Shown: positions 41,989 through 51,234 of the stretch, piece by piece
Numbering within the stretch: the stretch's first letter is position 1
Layout of the letters: every line of letters starts with the position of its first letter
Source: Paenalicyclobacillus mengziensis
Lineage (GTDB): Bacteria; Bacillota; Bacilli; Alicyclobacillales; Alicyclobacillaceae
Direction: 5' to 3'
Assembly (NCBI RefSeq): GCF_017298635.1
Contig: NZ_CP071182.1
Span: forward strand, 1,674,001 to 1,738,000
DNA: 64,000 nt
Position numbers and translations under genes: made by a program
Notes under the pieces: generated by a model
The model's input: only the letters and a program-made list of their open reading frames with translations
Told to the model about the DNA's origin: nothing
Databases searched by the model: none

Positions 41989-42384
41989 ATGAAGACAAGC
42001 AGTCTACGTGAACAAGTCCTCTGGATAGTCCGCGAAATTGGACCTTGCGGACTCGTCGATGTTTGTGCAGAACTTCGCAAGGATAGGGAAATCTCCATGA
42101 ATGCGGTACAAACTGTCTTGAATCGTTTGGCAGAACAGGGGATTGTCGAGAAGACAGGAACACGCAGACATTACTTGTACCAAGTGAAACCCTCTGATGA
42201 GGTCCTGCGGCGTCGTGCTGAACAGGCCGCTGTCGATCTGCTTTCACAGTCTGGCGAACTTGGTCTAGCTCACTTCGTAGAGACAATGGAGCGGATTCAA
42301 CCGGATACCATCACGAAGTTGGAAGCGTTGCTTTCGGAGCGGCGGGCAAAAAAACAGGTGGAATCGAACGAACCAAAGACATGA
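41989..42384 (+). CDS. BlaI/MecI/CopY-family repressor
   Basis: Winged-helix repressor of 131 residues. N-terminal DNA-binding part 'LREQVLWIVREIGPCGLVDV', recognition helix 'SMNAVQTVLNRLAEQGIVEK', wing 'GTRRHYLYQVKPSDE'; the C-terminal helices dimerise. BlaI-type proteins are inactivated by a partner M56 protease, and one lies 106 bp downstream. The ATG 41989 has AAGGTGGTGG upstream; extra codons in the longer frame overlap the operator. Targets are probably its own gene and the lipoprotein gene. Confidence 0.9.
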   Translation: MKTSSLREQVLWIVREIGPCGLVDVCAELRKDREISMNAVQTVLNRLAEQGIVEKTGTRRHYLYQVKPSDEVLRRRAEQAAVDLLSQSGELGLAHFVETMERIQPDTITKLEALLSERRAKKQVESNEPKT

Positions 42385-42490
42385 AGTGACATCATGAAGC
42401 TGTATCATGAAACGACATCAACGAAGACCTCGAATTATAAATAAGCGTGTGCAAAACGTGAATCGCTTGTGGAAGTGTAGGTGAGCGTTT

Positions 42491-43333
42491 ATGAGGCCAT
42501 TGGCGAATCCAGTGCGTTATAGCTACGCGTTGCTCTCCATTTGTATCGCCGGGGGACTGGCGGTTGGTCTTGGATTTGCCCTGGTTAGCGGAATTCGCCA
42601 TTTACTATGGATGAATATGATGCAAGGTGACCACAAAAGTTTCTTGCTGTGGTTGGAGACAACAGGTGCTCTATTTTTGACCTTGCTGTTTTGGTACCGC
42701 ATCCTCGCTGCCGTGATTCGACAACGGCGCCGTGTGACACAGCTTGAAAAGAAATTACAGTCGCGTTTACATCCGTTCACACTCCCAATTCCAGCAAGCA
42801 TTCGGGACTTAGCTTCATGGTATTTGGTTGACGACGACCAGCCGATGGCTTTTACCTGGGGGGTGTGGCGTCCGCGAATTGCCTTGTCCACCGGCCTCTG
42901 TAAGCAACTCGACGAAGAGGCCCAGGAAGCCGTCATGTTTCACGAAGCTGCTCACGCACGTATGCGCGATCCGCTCCAACAGACCATCCTTGTGGTCCTG
43001 TCCGAAGCCCTCGGACCTCTTGGCATGCACGCCTTGTATAAACGCTATCTCATAGGTCGCGAAATATGGGCAGACCAAGAAGCCCTTCGAGCTTGCGGAG
43101 GAGACGATATTCCGCTTCTTTCGGCCTTGGTAGCTGTGGGGAGAGACAAAGGTACACAGGATAGTGTTGCATCCTACGTGGGATTGGCCGGTGTGCTCGA
43201 AGCACGGGTAGAGTTTCTCGAAACCGGTTCGCTTCCACAACTGTGGGATGGAGATATTCGTTATCGCTTGATGGCAAGTTTTATGGCCGTTGTGTTTACC
43301 GTCGGCGAAGGGCTGCTTGTTTGGTGCCATTAA
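42491..43333 (+). CDS. M56-family membrane metalloprotease (BlaR1-like, no sensor domain)
   Basis: 280-residue membrane protein with the zinc protease motif 'HEAAH' at 151-155 and about four membrane segments. BlaR1/MecR1 have an extra penicillin-binding sensor of about 250 residues at the C-terminus; this protein stops soon after the last membrane helix ('AVVFTVGEGLLVWCH'), so what it senses is not known. It is expected to cleave or trigger loss of the BlaI-like repressor encoded just upstream. Confidence 0.88.
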   Translation: MRPLANPVRYSYALLSICIAGGLAVGLGFALVSGIRHLLWMNMMQGDHKSFLLWLETTGALFLTLLFWYRILAAVIRQRRRVTQLEKKLQSRLHPFTLPIPASIRDLASWYLVDDDQPMAFTWGVWRPRIALSTGLCKQLDEEAQEAVMFHEAAHARMRDPLQQTILVVLSEALGPLGMHALYKRYLIGREIWADQEALRACGGDDIPLLSALVAVGRDKGTQDSVASYVGLAGVLEARVEFLETGSLPQLWDGDIRYRLMASFMAVVFTVGEGLLVWCH

Positions 43334-43374
43334 GGTATTGCAATCTTGTTTCCAGTCATTCGTAAAAAATAAAA

Positions 43375-43425
43375 TTGCAGTTGATTTGGGCCTTCTTTTA
43401 TACTACAGTATGTAGTATAAAAGAA
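43375..43425 (+). promoter_or_regulatory. Promoter and perfect BlaI-type operator before the lipoprotein
   Basis: TTGCAG (43375-43380), 18-bp spacer, TATACT (43399-43404). A perfect dyad spans 43393-43425: 15-bp arms ending ACTACA / TGTAGT around GTA. It covers the -10 box and shares its core with the site upstream of the repressor gene. Confidence 0.85.
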
Positions 43426-43488
43426 AGCCTGTTGTGTTTGTGTGGAAGACGTCGGATTTCAACCAATGCATTTTTGAGGAGGTAAGTT

Positions 43489-44679
43489 ATGAACAAGCGG
43501 TGGCTCCATGGGCTGATACCAGCAGTTCTTGCGGCAGTAACCTTGACAGGATGCAACACAGCGTCGGCTGCTACGCCAGCCAATTCCATGTCGAAGTCGA
43601 GCAACATGCAAGGCAGTAGCAACACAACCAACAGCAGCGCGGGCATGGGAAGTGGAAACAGCGCGGCGATGGGCAGCACGGCGAGTACGATGAGCAATAC
43701 CACTGCGTCGTCGAATTCTTCGATGGGTAAGAGTCAAGCGCCTATCGCCAAGCTCCACACCAGCGACATCCTGGTGGGTGCCGCAGCAAGTGCGCCAATG
43801 GGGCCGGGGAACGGAGAGTTCCTGATGGCTTCCGTGGGTCAGGGGAAACTCATTCGCATCCCACTCGCGAGCGGTGCGAATGGATTTAAGGTGGCCATTT
43901 CGGGGAACACGGCCTACGTGCCGACACTTCAGGGACAGACCTATGTCGTGAATCTGCAATCACACATGATAACTGGACAGTTTGCCACACCATCCGGTGC
44001 CCGGATTGCCAACCTGGGGAACAATGGACGGCTTCTAGTGATTACTGGCGCGAAGTCGGTCACTGCCTACTCACTTCCCAGTCATACCATGGCGTGGCAG
44101 CTAAAGGCGGGCGGCAACGCCCTTGCCATCGCTGGTAGAACAGCATACTTATCGGGCAATTCGATGGGCCACACAGATATCATCGACCTGGCCTCAGGAA
44201 AAGTGACAGGCACAATCCCCGTCGGACATATTGAGGATTCTGTTTATGACCGTCAAACGCATACTCTGTGGTTAGCGGATTGGACCAATGGAGATATGAC
44301 TGTTGTCAACACGCAAAACGACAAGGTTGTCGCCACCATCCATAGAGCTGAGGGCGGCGGCTTTAGCATGCAAAACATGATGAGTTCTACTGGCGGATTC
44401 ATGCAGGTCACCGTTGGGCCGAATGGGAAGTACGTCTACGCAGCCTCTTTCAGCGGAAATATCATGGTCTATAATGCAAAGACGAACACCTTTGCAAAAG
44501 ACATCACGGTAGGTACGACTGCGAAACTGAGCGGTATCGCCATCGACCCGTCCGACAAATATATCTATACAACCGTAGAAAATAAACAAGAGACAGTGGC
44601 AGTTTCAGTTGCAACCGGGAAAGCTGTGTGGACTCTGCCTGGGGTAATGGCAAACCGTTGGACTGTGATTCACGACTAG
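43489..44679 (+). CDS. Beta-propeller lipoprotein with Met/Ser-rich linker
   Basis: 396 residues, exported. The signal ends in lipobox 'LTGC' (about residue 22), followed by a low-complexity Ser/Met/Gly/Asn linker to about residue 80 ('AGMGSGNSAAMGS') and then a YVTN/YncE-like beta-propeller with blades such as 'NGKYVYAASFSGNIMVYNAK' and 'DPSDKYIYTTVENKQETVAV'. Met-rich linkers can bind copper, but that is a guess. It is transcribed from an operator matching the BlaI-type site, so the BlaI/M56 pair probably controls it. Function unknown. Confidence 0.82.
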   Translation: MNKRWLHGLIPAVLAAVTLTGCNTASAATPANSMSKSSNMQGSSNTTNSSAGMGSGNSAAMGSTASTMSNTTASSNSSMGKSQAPIAKLHTSDILVGAAASAPMGPGNGEFLMASVGQGKLIRIPLASGANGFKVAISGNTAYVPTLQGQTYVVNLQSHMITGQFATPSGARIANLGNNGRLLVITGAKSVTAYSLPSHTMAWQLKAGGNALAIAGRTAYLSGNSMGHTDIIDLASGKVTGTIPVGHIEDSVYDRQTHTLWLADWTNGDMTVVNTQNDKVVATIHRAEGGGFSMQNMMSSTGGFMQVTVGPNGKYVYAASFSGNIMVYNAKTNTFAKDITVGTTAKLSGIAIDPSDKYIYTTVENKQETVAVSVATGKAVWTLPGVMANRWTVIHD

Positions 44680-44723
44680 CAGGCCGCACCAACTGGCCAA
44701 ATCAGTAGATTGCATCATATGGG

Positions 44724-44750
44724 AGCCCTCAGTGACAAGCTGGGGGCTTT
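44724..44750 (+). terminator. Weak terminator after the lipoprotein gene
   Basis: AGCCCTCAG / CTGGGGGCT stem (9 bp with one mismatch) and TTT. It also sits at the 3' end of the convergent ThrE pair. Confidence 0.5.
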
Positions 44751-44754
44751 ACCC

Positions 44755-45186
44755 TTAAAAAGCACGTCGTTGGCGTCGGATGATTTGATAAAACACTTCG
44801 GATAAGATGAGACCCATTGCGATTGCCCCTGAGAGCAAGAAGGCCTTGGCCGCAAACTGGACAGCAAGGTTGTAATTGTTTTCGACAAAGTAGCGCATGG
44901 CATCAAATGCTTGTCCGCCGGGTACCAGGGGAACAATACCCGAGGCGGCAAACACAGTCACCGGTGCACGGTAGCGACGGGCAAGAAGTTGGCTGAGCAT
45001 GCTGACGCCAAATGCCGCGATGAGGTTGGCAGGAATGCTCGGCAACTGAAGCAGCGTCGTGCCAGTGTACAGGCCCCACCCCAGCATGCCGACAAATCCG
45101 CTCGCAATCAGGAGACTTCTTGGAACGCTAAAAATGACTGCGAAAGCTGTAGTCGCAAGAAAGCTGATAACAAGTTGCTGAAACAA
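44755..45186 (-). CDS. Threonine/serine exporter, ThrE_2-like subunit
   Basis: 143-residue membrane protein with about four helices, matching the C-terminal domain (DUF3815) of ThrE-type amino acid exporters: 'VPRSLLIASGFVGMLGWGLY', 'SMLSQLLARRYRAPVTVFA' and 'GIVPLVPGGQAF'. In Bacilli the two halves are often separate genes; the partner is 16 bp upstream. It should export threonine or serine together with that subunit. Confidence 0.88.
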   Translation of the reverse strand: MFQQLVISFLATTAFAVIFSVPRSLLIASGFVGMLGWGLYTGTTLLQLPSIPANLIAAFGVSMLSQLLARRYRAPVTVFAASGIVPLVPGGQAFDAMRYFVENNYNLAVQFAAKAFLLSGAIAMGLILSEVFYQIIRRQRRAF

Positions 45187-45202
45187 TTCTCGGACTCTCC
45201 TC

Positions 45203-45967
45203 TTACAACAAAGTCAGTGTGGTGGCGATACCGCCGCCAATGGCTAGCGCAGTGAGCAGTGCTTCAATGCCTTTGGATGTTCCTGACACGAGGTGACCAG
45301 CCATCAAGTCTCTGACCGCATTTGTAATGAGCATGCCTGGTACGAGAGGCATCACGGAGGCAATCTCGATTTTGTCGGACATGTGGCCAAGGCCGAGTTT
45401 CATGAATAGCGTGGTAAGAAGCCCGACCGTGAGTGCTGCCATAAACTCTGCGAAAAACTTCACGTGTGTGAAGCGGTGAAGGGCAAAGGAGACGCCGAAA
45501 CCGAGTCCGCCGCAGATGACGGCATCCACAAAATCTGACCATACCCCCTGAAACATAATGAGGAAACAACCACTTGCGACAGCAGCTGCCGTTGCTTGCA
45601 GCCAAAAACCATACGCATGTTTCGACGAATCCACCAGCAGGAGTTGGTTGTAGGCTTCCTGAAGGGTGATAGAGCCATTGGTAAAGTTCCGGGAGATGTC
45701 GTTTGTTCGAGTGACCTTTTGCAGGTCGATCCGTCGCTCATTGACCCTCGCCACACGTGTTGCTCCTTCTCCTTCTATAGAGAACACAATTCCAGTAGGC
45801 GTTACAAAGCTCTGGGCTTCGGCCCCGCACGCCACAGCCATCCGTGTCATCGTATCTTCGACTCGGTATGTTTCGGCGCCGTTTTCAAGCATGATTTTTC
45901 CAGCGAGCAGGCAGACGTCGATGAGTTGCTGACCTCCCTGTGGCCTCACTGAATTCGTGCTGTTCAT
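45203..45967 (-). CDS. Threonine/serine exporter, ThrE N-terminal-like subunit
   Basis: 254 residues matching the ThrE DUF1212 domain: a cytosolic N-terminus with 'LLAGKIMLENGAETYRVED', 'CGAEAQSFVTPTGIVFS' and about five membrane helices ('MPLVPGMLITNAVRDLMAG'). I chose the ATG at 45967, 9 nt after GGAG; an ATG five codons upstream sits on the ribosome site. First gene of a two-gene unit. Confidence 0.88.
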   Translation of the reverse strand: MNSTNSVRPQGGQQLIDVCLLAGKIMLENGAETYRVEDTMTRMAVACGAEAQSFVTPTGIVFSIEGEGATRVARVNERRIDLQKVTRTNDISRNFTNGSITLQEAYNQLLLVDSSKHAYGFWLQATAAAVASGCFLIMFQGVWSDFVDAVICGGLGFGVSFALHRFTHVKFFAEFMAALTVGLLTTLFMKLGLGHMSDKIEIASVMPLVPGMLITNAVRDLMAGHLVSGTSKGIEALLTALAIGGGIATTLTLL

Positions 45968-46073
45968 TTTCCATCTCTCCAATTGGCAGGCACTGAAAGG
46001 CCGCCATGCAGGCAGGCGGCCATTGAAACAGCAAGAGCTTCAGTGCAAGGGTTTAGCGAAGGCGTGAACAGGA

Positions 46074-46406
46074 CTAGAATACCATTGGGACGTAACCTTC
46101 GTTCACATAGTCGGCGACGAGTTGACCGACATATTCCACTTGAACACCGAGTTGTGCAAGTTTGTCTGTCACACCCTGATTGTCAGATACAAACTTACAC
46201 GCAACAGGAACTTGGTATTCTCGAAGTGGTGCGACAGACGCCTGGACACTTTCGTCTTCTGCAAGCAAGGCTTCAAAGGGTCCAAAGAAACACAACTTGA
46301 CATCCTCAACCCACTTGTACTTTAGCGCGTTTGTAGCCCATAGTACGCCGGTCAGTGCTTTTTCTTTTTCTGCAGTAGACAAAATCACAAGAACCTTCTG
46401 AGCCAT
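46074..46406 (-). CDS. DsrE-like small protein
   Basis: 110 residues with the DsrE/DsrF-like alpha/beta fold ('KVLVILSTAEKEKALTGVLW', 'VKLCFFGPFEALLAED', 'VPVACKFVSDNQGVTDKLA'). Such proteins often carry sulfur on a Cys; Cys are present but not in the usual DsrE site. The ATG 46406 has AAGGAG 9 nt upstream. Single gene, no sulfur metabolism genes next to it. Function unknown. Confidence 0.75.
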   Translation of the reverse strand: MAQKVLVILSTAEKEKALTGVLWATNALKYKWVEDVKLCFFGPFEALLAEDESVQASVAPLREYQVPVACKFVSDNQGVTDKLAQLGVQVEYVGQLVADYVNEGYVPMVF

Positions 46407-46534
46407 CCAAAGCATCTCCTTCATCATTTCCGTGTATTTTGGACCTTTATCTACGCAAAAGGTATGCCAAAAGTCATATAACTATTTCTTGCTTTTATTC
46501 AAGTTCCCTGCAAAGACCAGGGATGGTAGTCACA

Positions 46535-47704
46535 TCATGTCGCCTTTCGTAATTCCTTTAAAGAGTAAAAGGTGCCACGCCAGAGGATGCCTCCCCGAAC
46601 GAGACAAAGTAGCGCAGAACGAACAAGAATGAAAAACAAGACAGGCGCTGACACCGGCAAAGTGAAGGCCCACCAAGTCGAGACACCACTGTACGTCCGA
46701 GTGAGACGAAACAGGTATACTTCAACAGCAAAAGCGGTGACAAAGAGGAGCCTGTGCAAACCCCATGCCACAATGATACCTGCTGCTGGGCCGTCGTACA
46801 CGAGCAACATCAACAATACACCAAGCGTGAATTTCCAGAACCGATACTGAAATGGTGCCAAGGCATTTTTCTCAAGCCCATGGGTCATCTCTCGGAGGGA
46901 GTGGTACCACTCGACTTCGAGCAGGTTTGTTCCGCCTGCAAAGCACTGTCGAAAACCAGATCGCTTGATGACAGCCCCGAGAGCCAGGTCGTCGTCGGGA
47001 CGTCGCGCCACACTTTTGTGTCCGCCAACCGCTTCGTAGGTGGTCTTCCTGACGAGGTTAAACGCGCCAATTCCTACGAAGGCAGACGCCTTTGGTCGGT
47101 CTGCGTCTTGAGGTTTGAAGACCAATACAACGTTGTAGAGAAACATGAAAACAGCGGTTCGAAGCCAGAACCCCTTGGCACGTATGGCTGGAGCCACAGC
47201 CAAATGGTCGATGTCGTTTGCAAGCGCATAACGCATTGCAGTCTCGACGGCATCCTTGTGAAAGCAGACGTCCGCGTCTGTAAACAGGAGCCAGTCACCA
47301 CTTGCGAGCTCGCTTGCTTGCTTTAGAGCATGATTCTTACCTAACCATCCCTCCGGCAGTTCAGTGATGTGGATGACCCTTAAGCTTGCCCATGAAGCCG
47401 CAGCAAGGTTAAGCACATCACCCGTTTCATCGGTTGAACGGTCATTGACAGCAATGACCTCCATGTCCAGCCACGTTTGAGCCCGAAGTGATGCCAGCGT
47501 TGCAGGCAACGCTTTGGCCTCGTTGCGAGCGGCTATCAATACAGACACGCGTGGCGGCAACGTGTTTCTCGATGCATCTCGAATCCTCGAATGATGACGG
47601 TCGGTAGGGTTGAGCGACACGGACCGCAAGAGGCCTGGTACGTTCCTGATTCCTAGGATGACCCATGCCAAGAGCACAATAGCGCCAAAGAGCCAATACC
47701 ACAT
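46535..47704 (-). CDS. Membrane glycosyltransferase family 2 (HpnB/CrtQ-like)
   Basis: 389 residues. N-terminal membrane helix, GT-A domain with 'PRVSVLIAARNEAKALPAT', 'VIAVNDRSTDETGDVL', DxD-like 'LLFTDADVCFHKDA' and 'RRPDDDLALGAVIKRSGF', then three C-terminal helices. The arrangement resembles GT2 enzymes of hopanoid and carotenoid glycosylation. Hopanoids occur in Alicyclobacillus, but there are no hopanoid genes in the window, so the acceptor is open. Its stop is followed by a small gap and the DsrE gene. Confidence 0.82.
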   Translation of the reverse strand: MWYWLFGAIVLLAWVILGIRNVPGLLRSVSLNPTDRHHSRIRDASRNTLPPRVSVLIAARNEAKALPATLASLRAQTWLDMEVIAVNDRSTDETGDVLNLAAASWASLRVIHITELPEGWLGKNHALKQASELASGDWLLFTDADVCFHKDAVETAMRYALANDIDHLAVAPAIRAKGFWLRTAVFMFLYNVVLVFKPQDADRPKASAFVGIGAFNLVRKTTYEAVGGHKSVARRPDDDLALGAVIKRSGFRQCFAGGTNLLEVEWYHSLREMTHGLEKNALAPFQYRFWKFTLGVLLMLLVYDGPAAGIIVAWGLHRLLFVTAFAVEVYLFRLTRTYSGVSTWWAFTLPVSAPVLFFILVRSALLCLVRGGILWRGTFYSLKELRKAT

Positions 47705-47723
47705 CTTGTTCAGTGACCCTCCA

Positions 47724-49193
47724 TCATAATGACTCTGAATTGGCTTGTGGACTGGTTACTTGATTCATCTGCTCTTGCCGATGGGGTCGAAGCAGGAACA
47801 AACCCAGAACTAAGGCGACAATATAAAACAACACGAACCATCGAAATCCGATATCCGTAGAATGAACGAGTGCACTTTCTACTTGTGCATTCAGTACGCC
47901 AGCGGTGCCGAGGAAAGCCTGTGAAGCAACAGCAGGTGGTACGCTGAGTTCCGCAATCACCAAGGCGAGTGTCATGCTAAGAGACATGCCGACATTTCGA
48001 AAGGTAAAAAACATGCCGGATGCTGCTCCAGTCTGTTCACGAGGAGCCGTGGACAGTACAGCTTTCGTCAAGGATGGCCATGCGAGTCCTGTTGCGACAG
48101 ACATGATGAGTTGTGGCACCACTATGGCGGTGACCGCTAACCTTGGGCCGACAAAACCCAGCATCAGACCTCCCACTGCCAGCAGAGCGATGCCAATCAA
48201 TACCAGGCGTGCAGGGCCGTATTTATCGGCAAGTATGCCACCAAGTGGGCCCATGAACAACTGCGGGGCCGACAGTGGGATGAGCAGAAGCCCGGCATCG
48301 AGAGGGTTCAAGTGGAGAGCACCCTGTAAGTACAACGTGAGAAGAAACGTCGTCGCAAAGTATCCAATTGAGTAGCTGAGCGTAATGCCAAGTCCTGCCG
48401 AGAAGTGTCCGTGCAAGAGAAGTTTGAGATCGAACAGAGGCTGCTTTATCTGCAACTCCACCAGGACGAATGCAGCAAGTAAAATCACGGTTGCTGCAAA
48501 CAAAGAAAGAATCCGCGCAGACGACCAACCCCATGCCTGACCCTCGGACAGTGCGAGCAGCAATGCCACAAGGCCACCGCCGAAAGCAACCATACCGAGC
48601 CAATCGGTTTTGTGTTCACTTTGATGGGCTGTGTTTTGCAAAACAACTCCAGATGCGATGAGGCCGATGAGGCCAAACGGAACTGTGACAAAAAAGATAG
48701 ACCGCCAACCAAACCCGTTGATAAGCGCACCGCCTACGACTGGACCGACAATAGACCCAATGACCCAGGACGTCGAGTTAATGCCAAGCGCTCGCCCAAG
48801 CTCTTTCTGGGGAAATGCCCGAACGATAATCGGTGTCGCGGTTGCGAGCGCAAGTGCAGCGCCGACGCCCTGGACAAAGCGGTAGATAACCAAGATTGTT
48901 CCGCTGCTCGCGAAGCCGCACATGGCCGTGCTGATGGTAAAAATGATGAGGCCAATCATGAATATGCGTTTCGTTCCAATGGCGTCAGACCATCGACCAG
49001 CCGGCAAGAGGAATACGGTACTGGTGATGATATATGACGTGATGGTCCAAAGACCTGTAACCACGGTGATGTTTAGGCCCTGCATGAGCTTGGGCAGACC
49101 CACGATGACAATCGTGGCATCCACATTCGTAATGAACGAGACTAATGTAACAGCGGCCAGGATAGACCACTTTTTTGCGCTTTGTTCACTCAT
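47724..49193 (-). CDS. MFS multidrug exporter, DHA2 family (14-TM)
   Basis: 489 residues, about fourteen membrane segments, EmrB/QacA-like. Motif A 'PAGRWSDAIGTKRIFMIGL', TM4 'RFVQGVGAALALATATP' and motif C 'WVIGSIVGPVVGGALINGFG' are clear. Proton-driven efflux of lipophilic drugs is expected. AAGGAG-type site upstream. It follows glnS on the same strand; an imperfect hairpin lies between. It is separated from the glycosyltransferase stop by 19 bp. Confidence 0.92.
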   Translation of the reverse strand: MSEQSAKKWSILAAVTLVSFITNVDATIVIVGLPKLMQGLNITVVTGLWTITSYIITSTVFLLPAGRWSDAIGTKRIFMIGLIIFTISTAMCGFASSGTILVIYRFVQGVGAALALATATPIIVRAFPQKELGRALGINSTSWVIGSIVGPVVGGALINGFGWRSIFFVTVPFGLIGLIASGVVLQNTAHQSEHKTDWLGMVAFGGGLVALLLALSEGQAWGWSSARILSLFAATVILLAAFVLVELQIKQPLFDLKLLLHGHFSAGLGITLSYSIGYFATTFLLTLYLQGALHLNPLDAGLLLIPLSAPQLFMGPLGGILADKYGPARLVLIGIALLAVGGLMLGFVGPRLAVTAIVVPQLIMSVATGLAWPSLTKAVLSTAPREQTGAASGMFFTFRNVGMSLSMTLALVIAELSVPPAVASQAFLGTAGVLNAQVESALVHSTDIGFRWFVLFYIVALVLGLFLLRPHRQEQMNQVTSPQANSESL

Positions 49194-49219
49194 TGGTACA
49201 CCCTTTCTCCTTCACAGGA

Positions 49220-49253
49220 AGATCCCGACTCGTATAAACTCCGAGCCGGGATC
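49220..49253. repeat. Imperfect hairpin between glnS and the DHA2 exporter
   Basis: GATCCCGACTCG and CGAGCCGGGATC are 12-nt arms with one mismatch around 8 nt, just upstream of the exporter's ribosome site. It may end glnS transcripts (weak TT on the minus strand) or attenuate the exporter. Confidence 0.55.
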
Positions 49254-49302
49254 CAGTAAAAATACTTACTTTTATAAAGTATAGCATATGCGTTACATTC
49301 AG

Positions 49303-50967
49303 TTACGACTTGGGTTGTTCAATCTTGAACGAGCTCTTCAGCGAAACAATCAGATTGAATACTTTTTGACTCTGTGTAGTGTCTTTTGGGTCGACATTGA
49401 AGTACCCTTGTCGGACAAATTGAAATTTCTCTTGCGGCTGTGCATCCTTTAGGTCCACACCGATGTAACCGTGCTCGATTTTTAGCGAGTCTGGGTTCAT
49501 CCGCTCCTCAAATGCTGTGTCTGCGTCGGAATCCTCCCGGAGCATTGCTTCATAGAGTCGAATCTCCGCTGGAATAGCGCTCTCACAAGAGACCCAGTGA
49601 ATGGTACCTTTCACCTTACGGCCGTTGAACCCGCTGCCGCTTTTGGTTTCAGGGTCGTAAGTACAGTGTAACTCGACCACAGTGCCCTCGTCATCCTTGA
49701 TGACCTCATGACAAGTGACGAAGTAGGCATCTTTCAAGCGAACTTCATTGCCGGGGTAGAGTCGATGGTACTTCGGCGGCGGAACCTCCATAAAGTCTTC
49801 CTGTTCAATGTAAACCTCACGTGAAAACGGAATCTTTGTCGTGCCCATCTCCGGCACTTCAGGATTGAGTTTGACTTCGAGCCACTCAACCTGACCTTCA
49901 GGGTAATTTGTAATGACAACCTTGAGCGGACGGATGACCGCCATCGTCCGCGGTGCCCGTAAGTTCAAATCCTGCCTGGCATGATGCTCAAGCAGCTTGT
50001 AATCGACCTCGCCGCCGGCAACCGTGATTCCTAGTTCCTTTACGAACGACCGAATGGCTTCAGGTGTAAATCCGCGTCTGCGTAATCCTGAAATGGTCGG
50101 CATGCGTGGGTCGTCCCAGCCGTCAACAAGCTTGTCATCGACAAGTTTCTTGAGATACCTCTTACTCATGATGGTGTTACTCAGATTCAGCCGGCCGAAC
50201 TCGTATTGATGAGGGACGTGCGGCATCTCACATTCGCTGACCACCCAGTCGTAGAGTGGACGTTGGTCTTTAAACTCGAGCGTGCAAAGGGAGTGTGTCA
50301 CGCCTTCGATGGCATCCTCAAGGGGGTGAGCGTATGCGTACATCGGATAAATGCACCACTTGTCACCCGTATTGTGGTGAACAGCATGGGAGATGCGGTA
50401 GAGCACCGGATCGCGAAGATTCAAGTTTGGTGAGGCCATGTCAATTTTGGCTCGTAGAACCTTTTGACCGTCTTCAAACTCGCCTTTGCGCATCCGCTCG
50501 AACAAATCCAGGTTTTCTTCGACTGTCCTGTCGCGAAATGGACTGTTTTTCCCGGCTTCAGTCAATGTGCCGCGACTTTCACGAACTTCGTCTGCGGATT
50601 GGTCATCTACGTAAGCTTTTCCTTTTTTTATCAGCAGAACGGCGCGCCGGTACATCTCCTCAAAGTAATCCGATGCAAAATAAAGCCCGTCCCATTCATA
50701 GCCTAGCCACGCCACATCTTCTTTGATGGCGTTCACGTACTCGGCGTCTTCTTTGAGCGGGTTGGTGTCATCAAAGCGCAGGTTCGTTTTTCCGCCGTAT
50801 TCATCAGCAACACCAAAATTGATGTAAATCGACTTGGCATGTCCAATATGCAGATATCCATTCGGTTCGGGAGGAAAACGTGTGACGACTGCTTCGACAC
50901 GCCCTGCCTTCAAATCCTCACTGATGGTTTCGCGAATAAAGTCAGATGAACTCGATGTGTTATCCAT
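49303..50967 (-). CDS. glnS: Glutaminyl-tRNA synthetase
   Basis: Class I aminoacyl-tRNA synthetase, 554 residues. The HIGH motif is '[16 protein letters not shown]', KMSKS is '[15 protein letters not shown]' and the C-terminal beta-barrels include '[19 protein letters not shown]' and '[19 protein letters not shown]'. Most Bacilli make Gln-tRNA through GatCAB and have no GlnRS, so this gene is unusual and may have been acquired. No T-box is visible upstream. It may be cotranscribed with the MFS downstream. Confidence 0.97.
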   Translation of the reverse strand: MDNTSSSSDFIRETISEDLKAGRVEAVVTRFPPEPNGYLHIGHAKSIYINFGVADEYGGKTNLRFDDTNPLKEDAEYVNAIKEDVAWLGYEWDGLYFASDYFEEMYRRAVLLIKKGKAYVDDQSADEVRESRGTLTEAGKNSPFRDRTVEENLDLFERMRKGEFEDGQKVLRAKIDMASPNLNLRDPVLYRISHAVHHNTGDKWCIYPMYAYAHPLEDAIEGVTHSLCTLEFKDQRPLYDWVVSECEMPHVPHQYEFGRLNLSNTIMSKRYLKKLVDDKLVDGWDDPRMPTISGLRRRGFTPEAIRSFVKELGITVAGGEVDYKLLEHHARQDLNLRAPRTMAVIRPLKVVITNYPEGQVEWLEVKLNPEVPEMGTTKIPFSREVYIEQEDFMEVPPPKYHRLYPGNEVRLKDAYFVTCHEVIKDDEGTVVELHCTYDPETKSGSGFNGRKVKGTIHWVSCESAIPAEIRLYEAMLREDSDADTAFEERMNPDSLKIEHGYIGVDLKDAQPQEKFQFVRQGYFNVDPKDTTQSQKVFNLIVSLKSSFKIEQPKS

Positions 50968-51234
50968 GGTACCAACCTTTCGATATGTGGCGATGTCAAC
51001 AGTTCCTTCTATAATAACAAATTTGAAGTGTGCTCAGCTATTGTCGCTCGCAGGGCTTTTGTGCCTTGCGATAACCGGCAGTAAATGTTGACGCCCTCCC
51101 TGGTGTCGCTTGTATTTGGAAAATTTAGAACATAAAATTAGTAAGGAACAGAATTCTGCGATACAGAACCAAGCCGATGACAATCTCCGTGCAGGGTTAA
51201 CAAAAGCAAGCAACAAAATTTGGAGGAATTGAGT

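Noticed and set aside
50968-51234. T-box upstream of glnS
   Set aside because: The minus-strand leader has no AGGGTGGTACCGCG-like sequence or stem I blocks.
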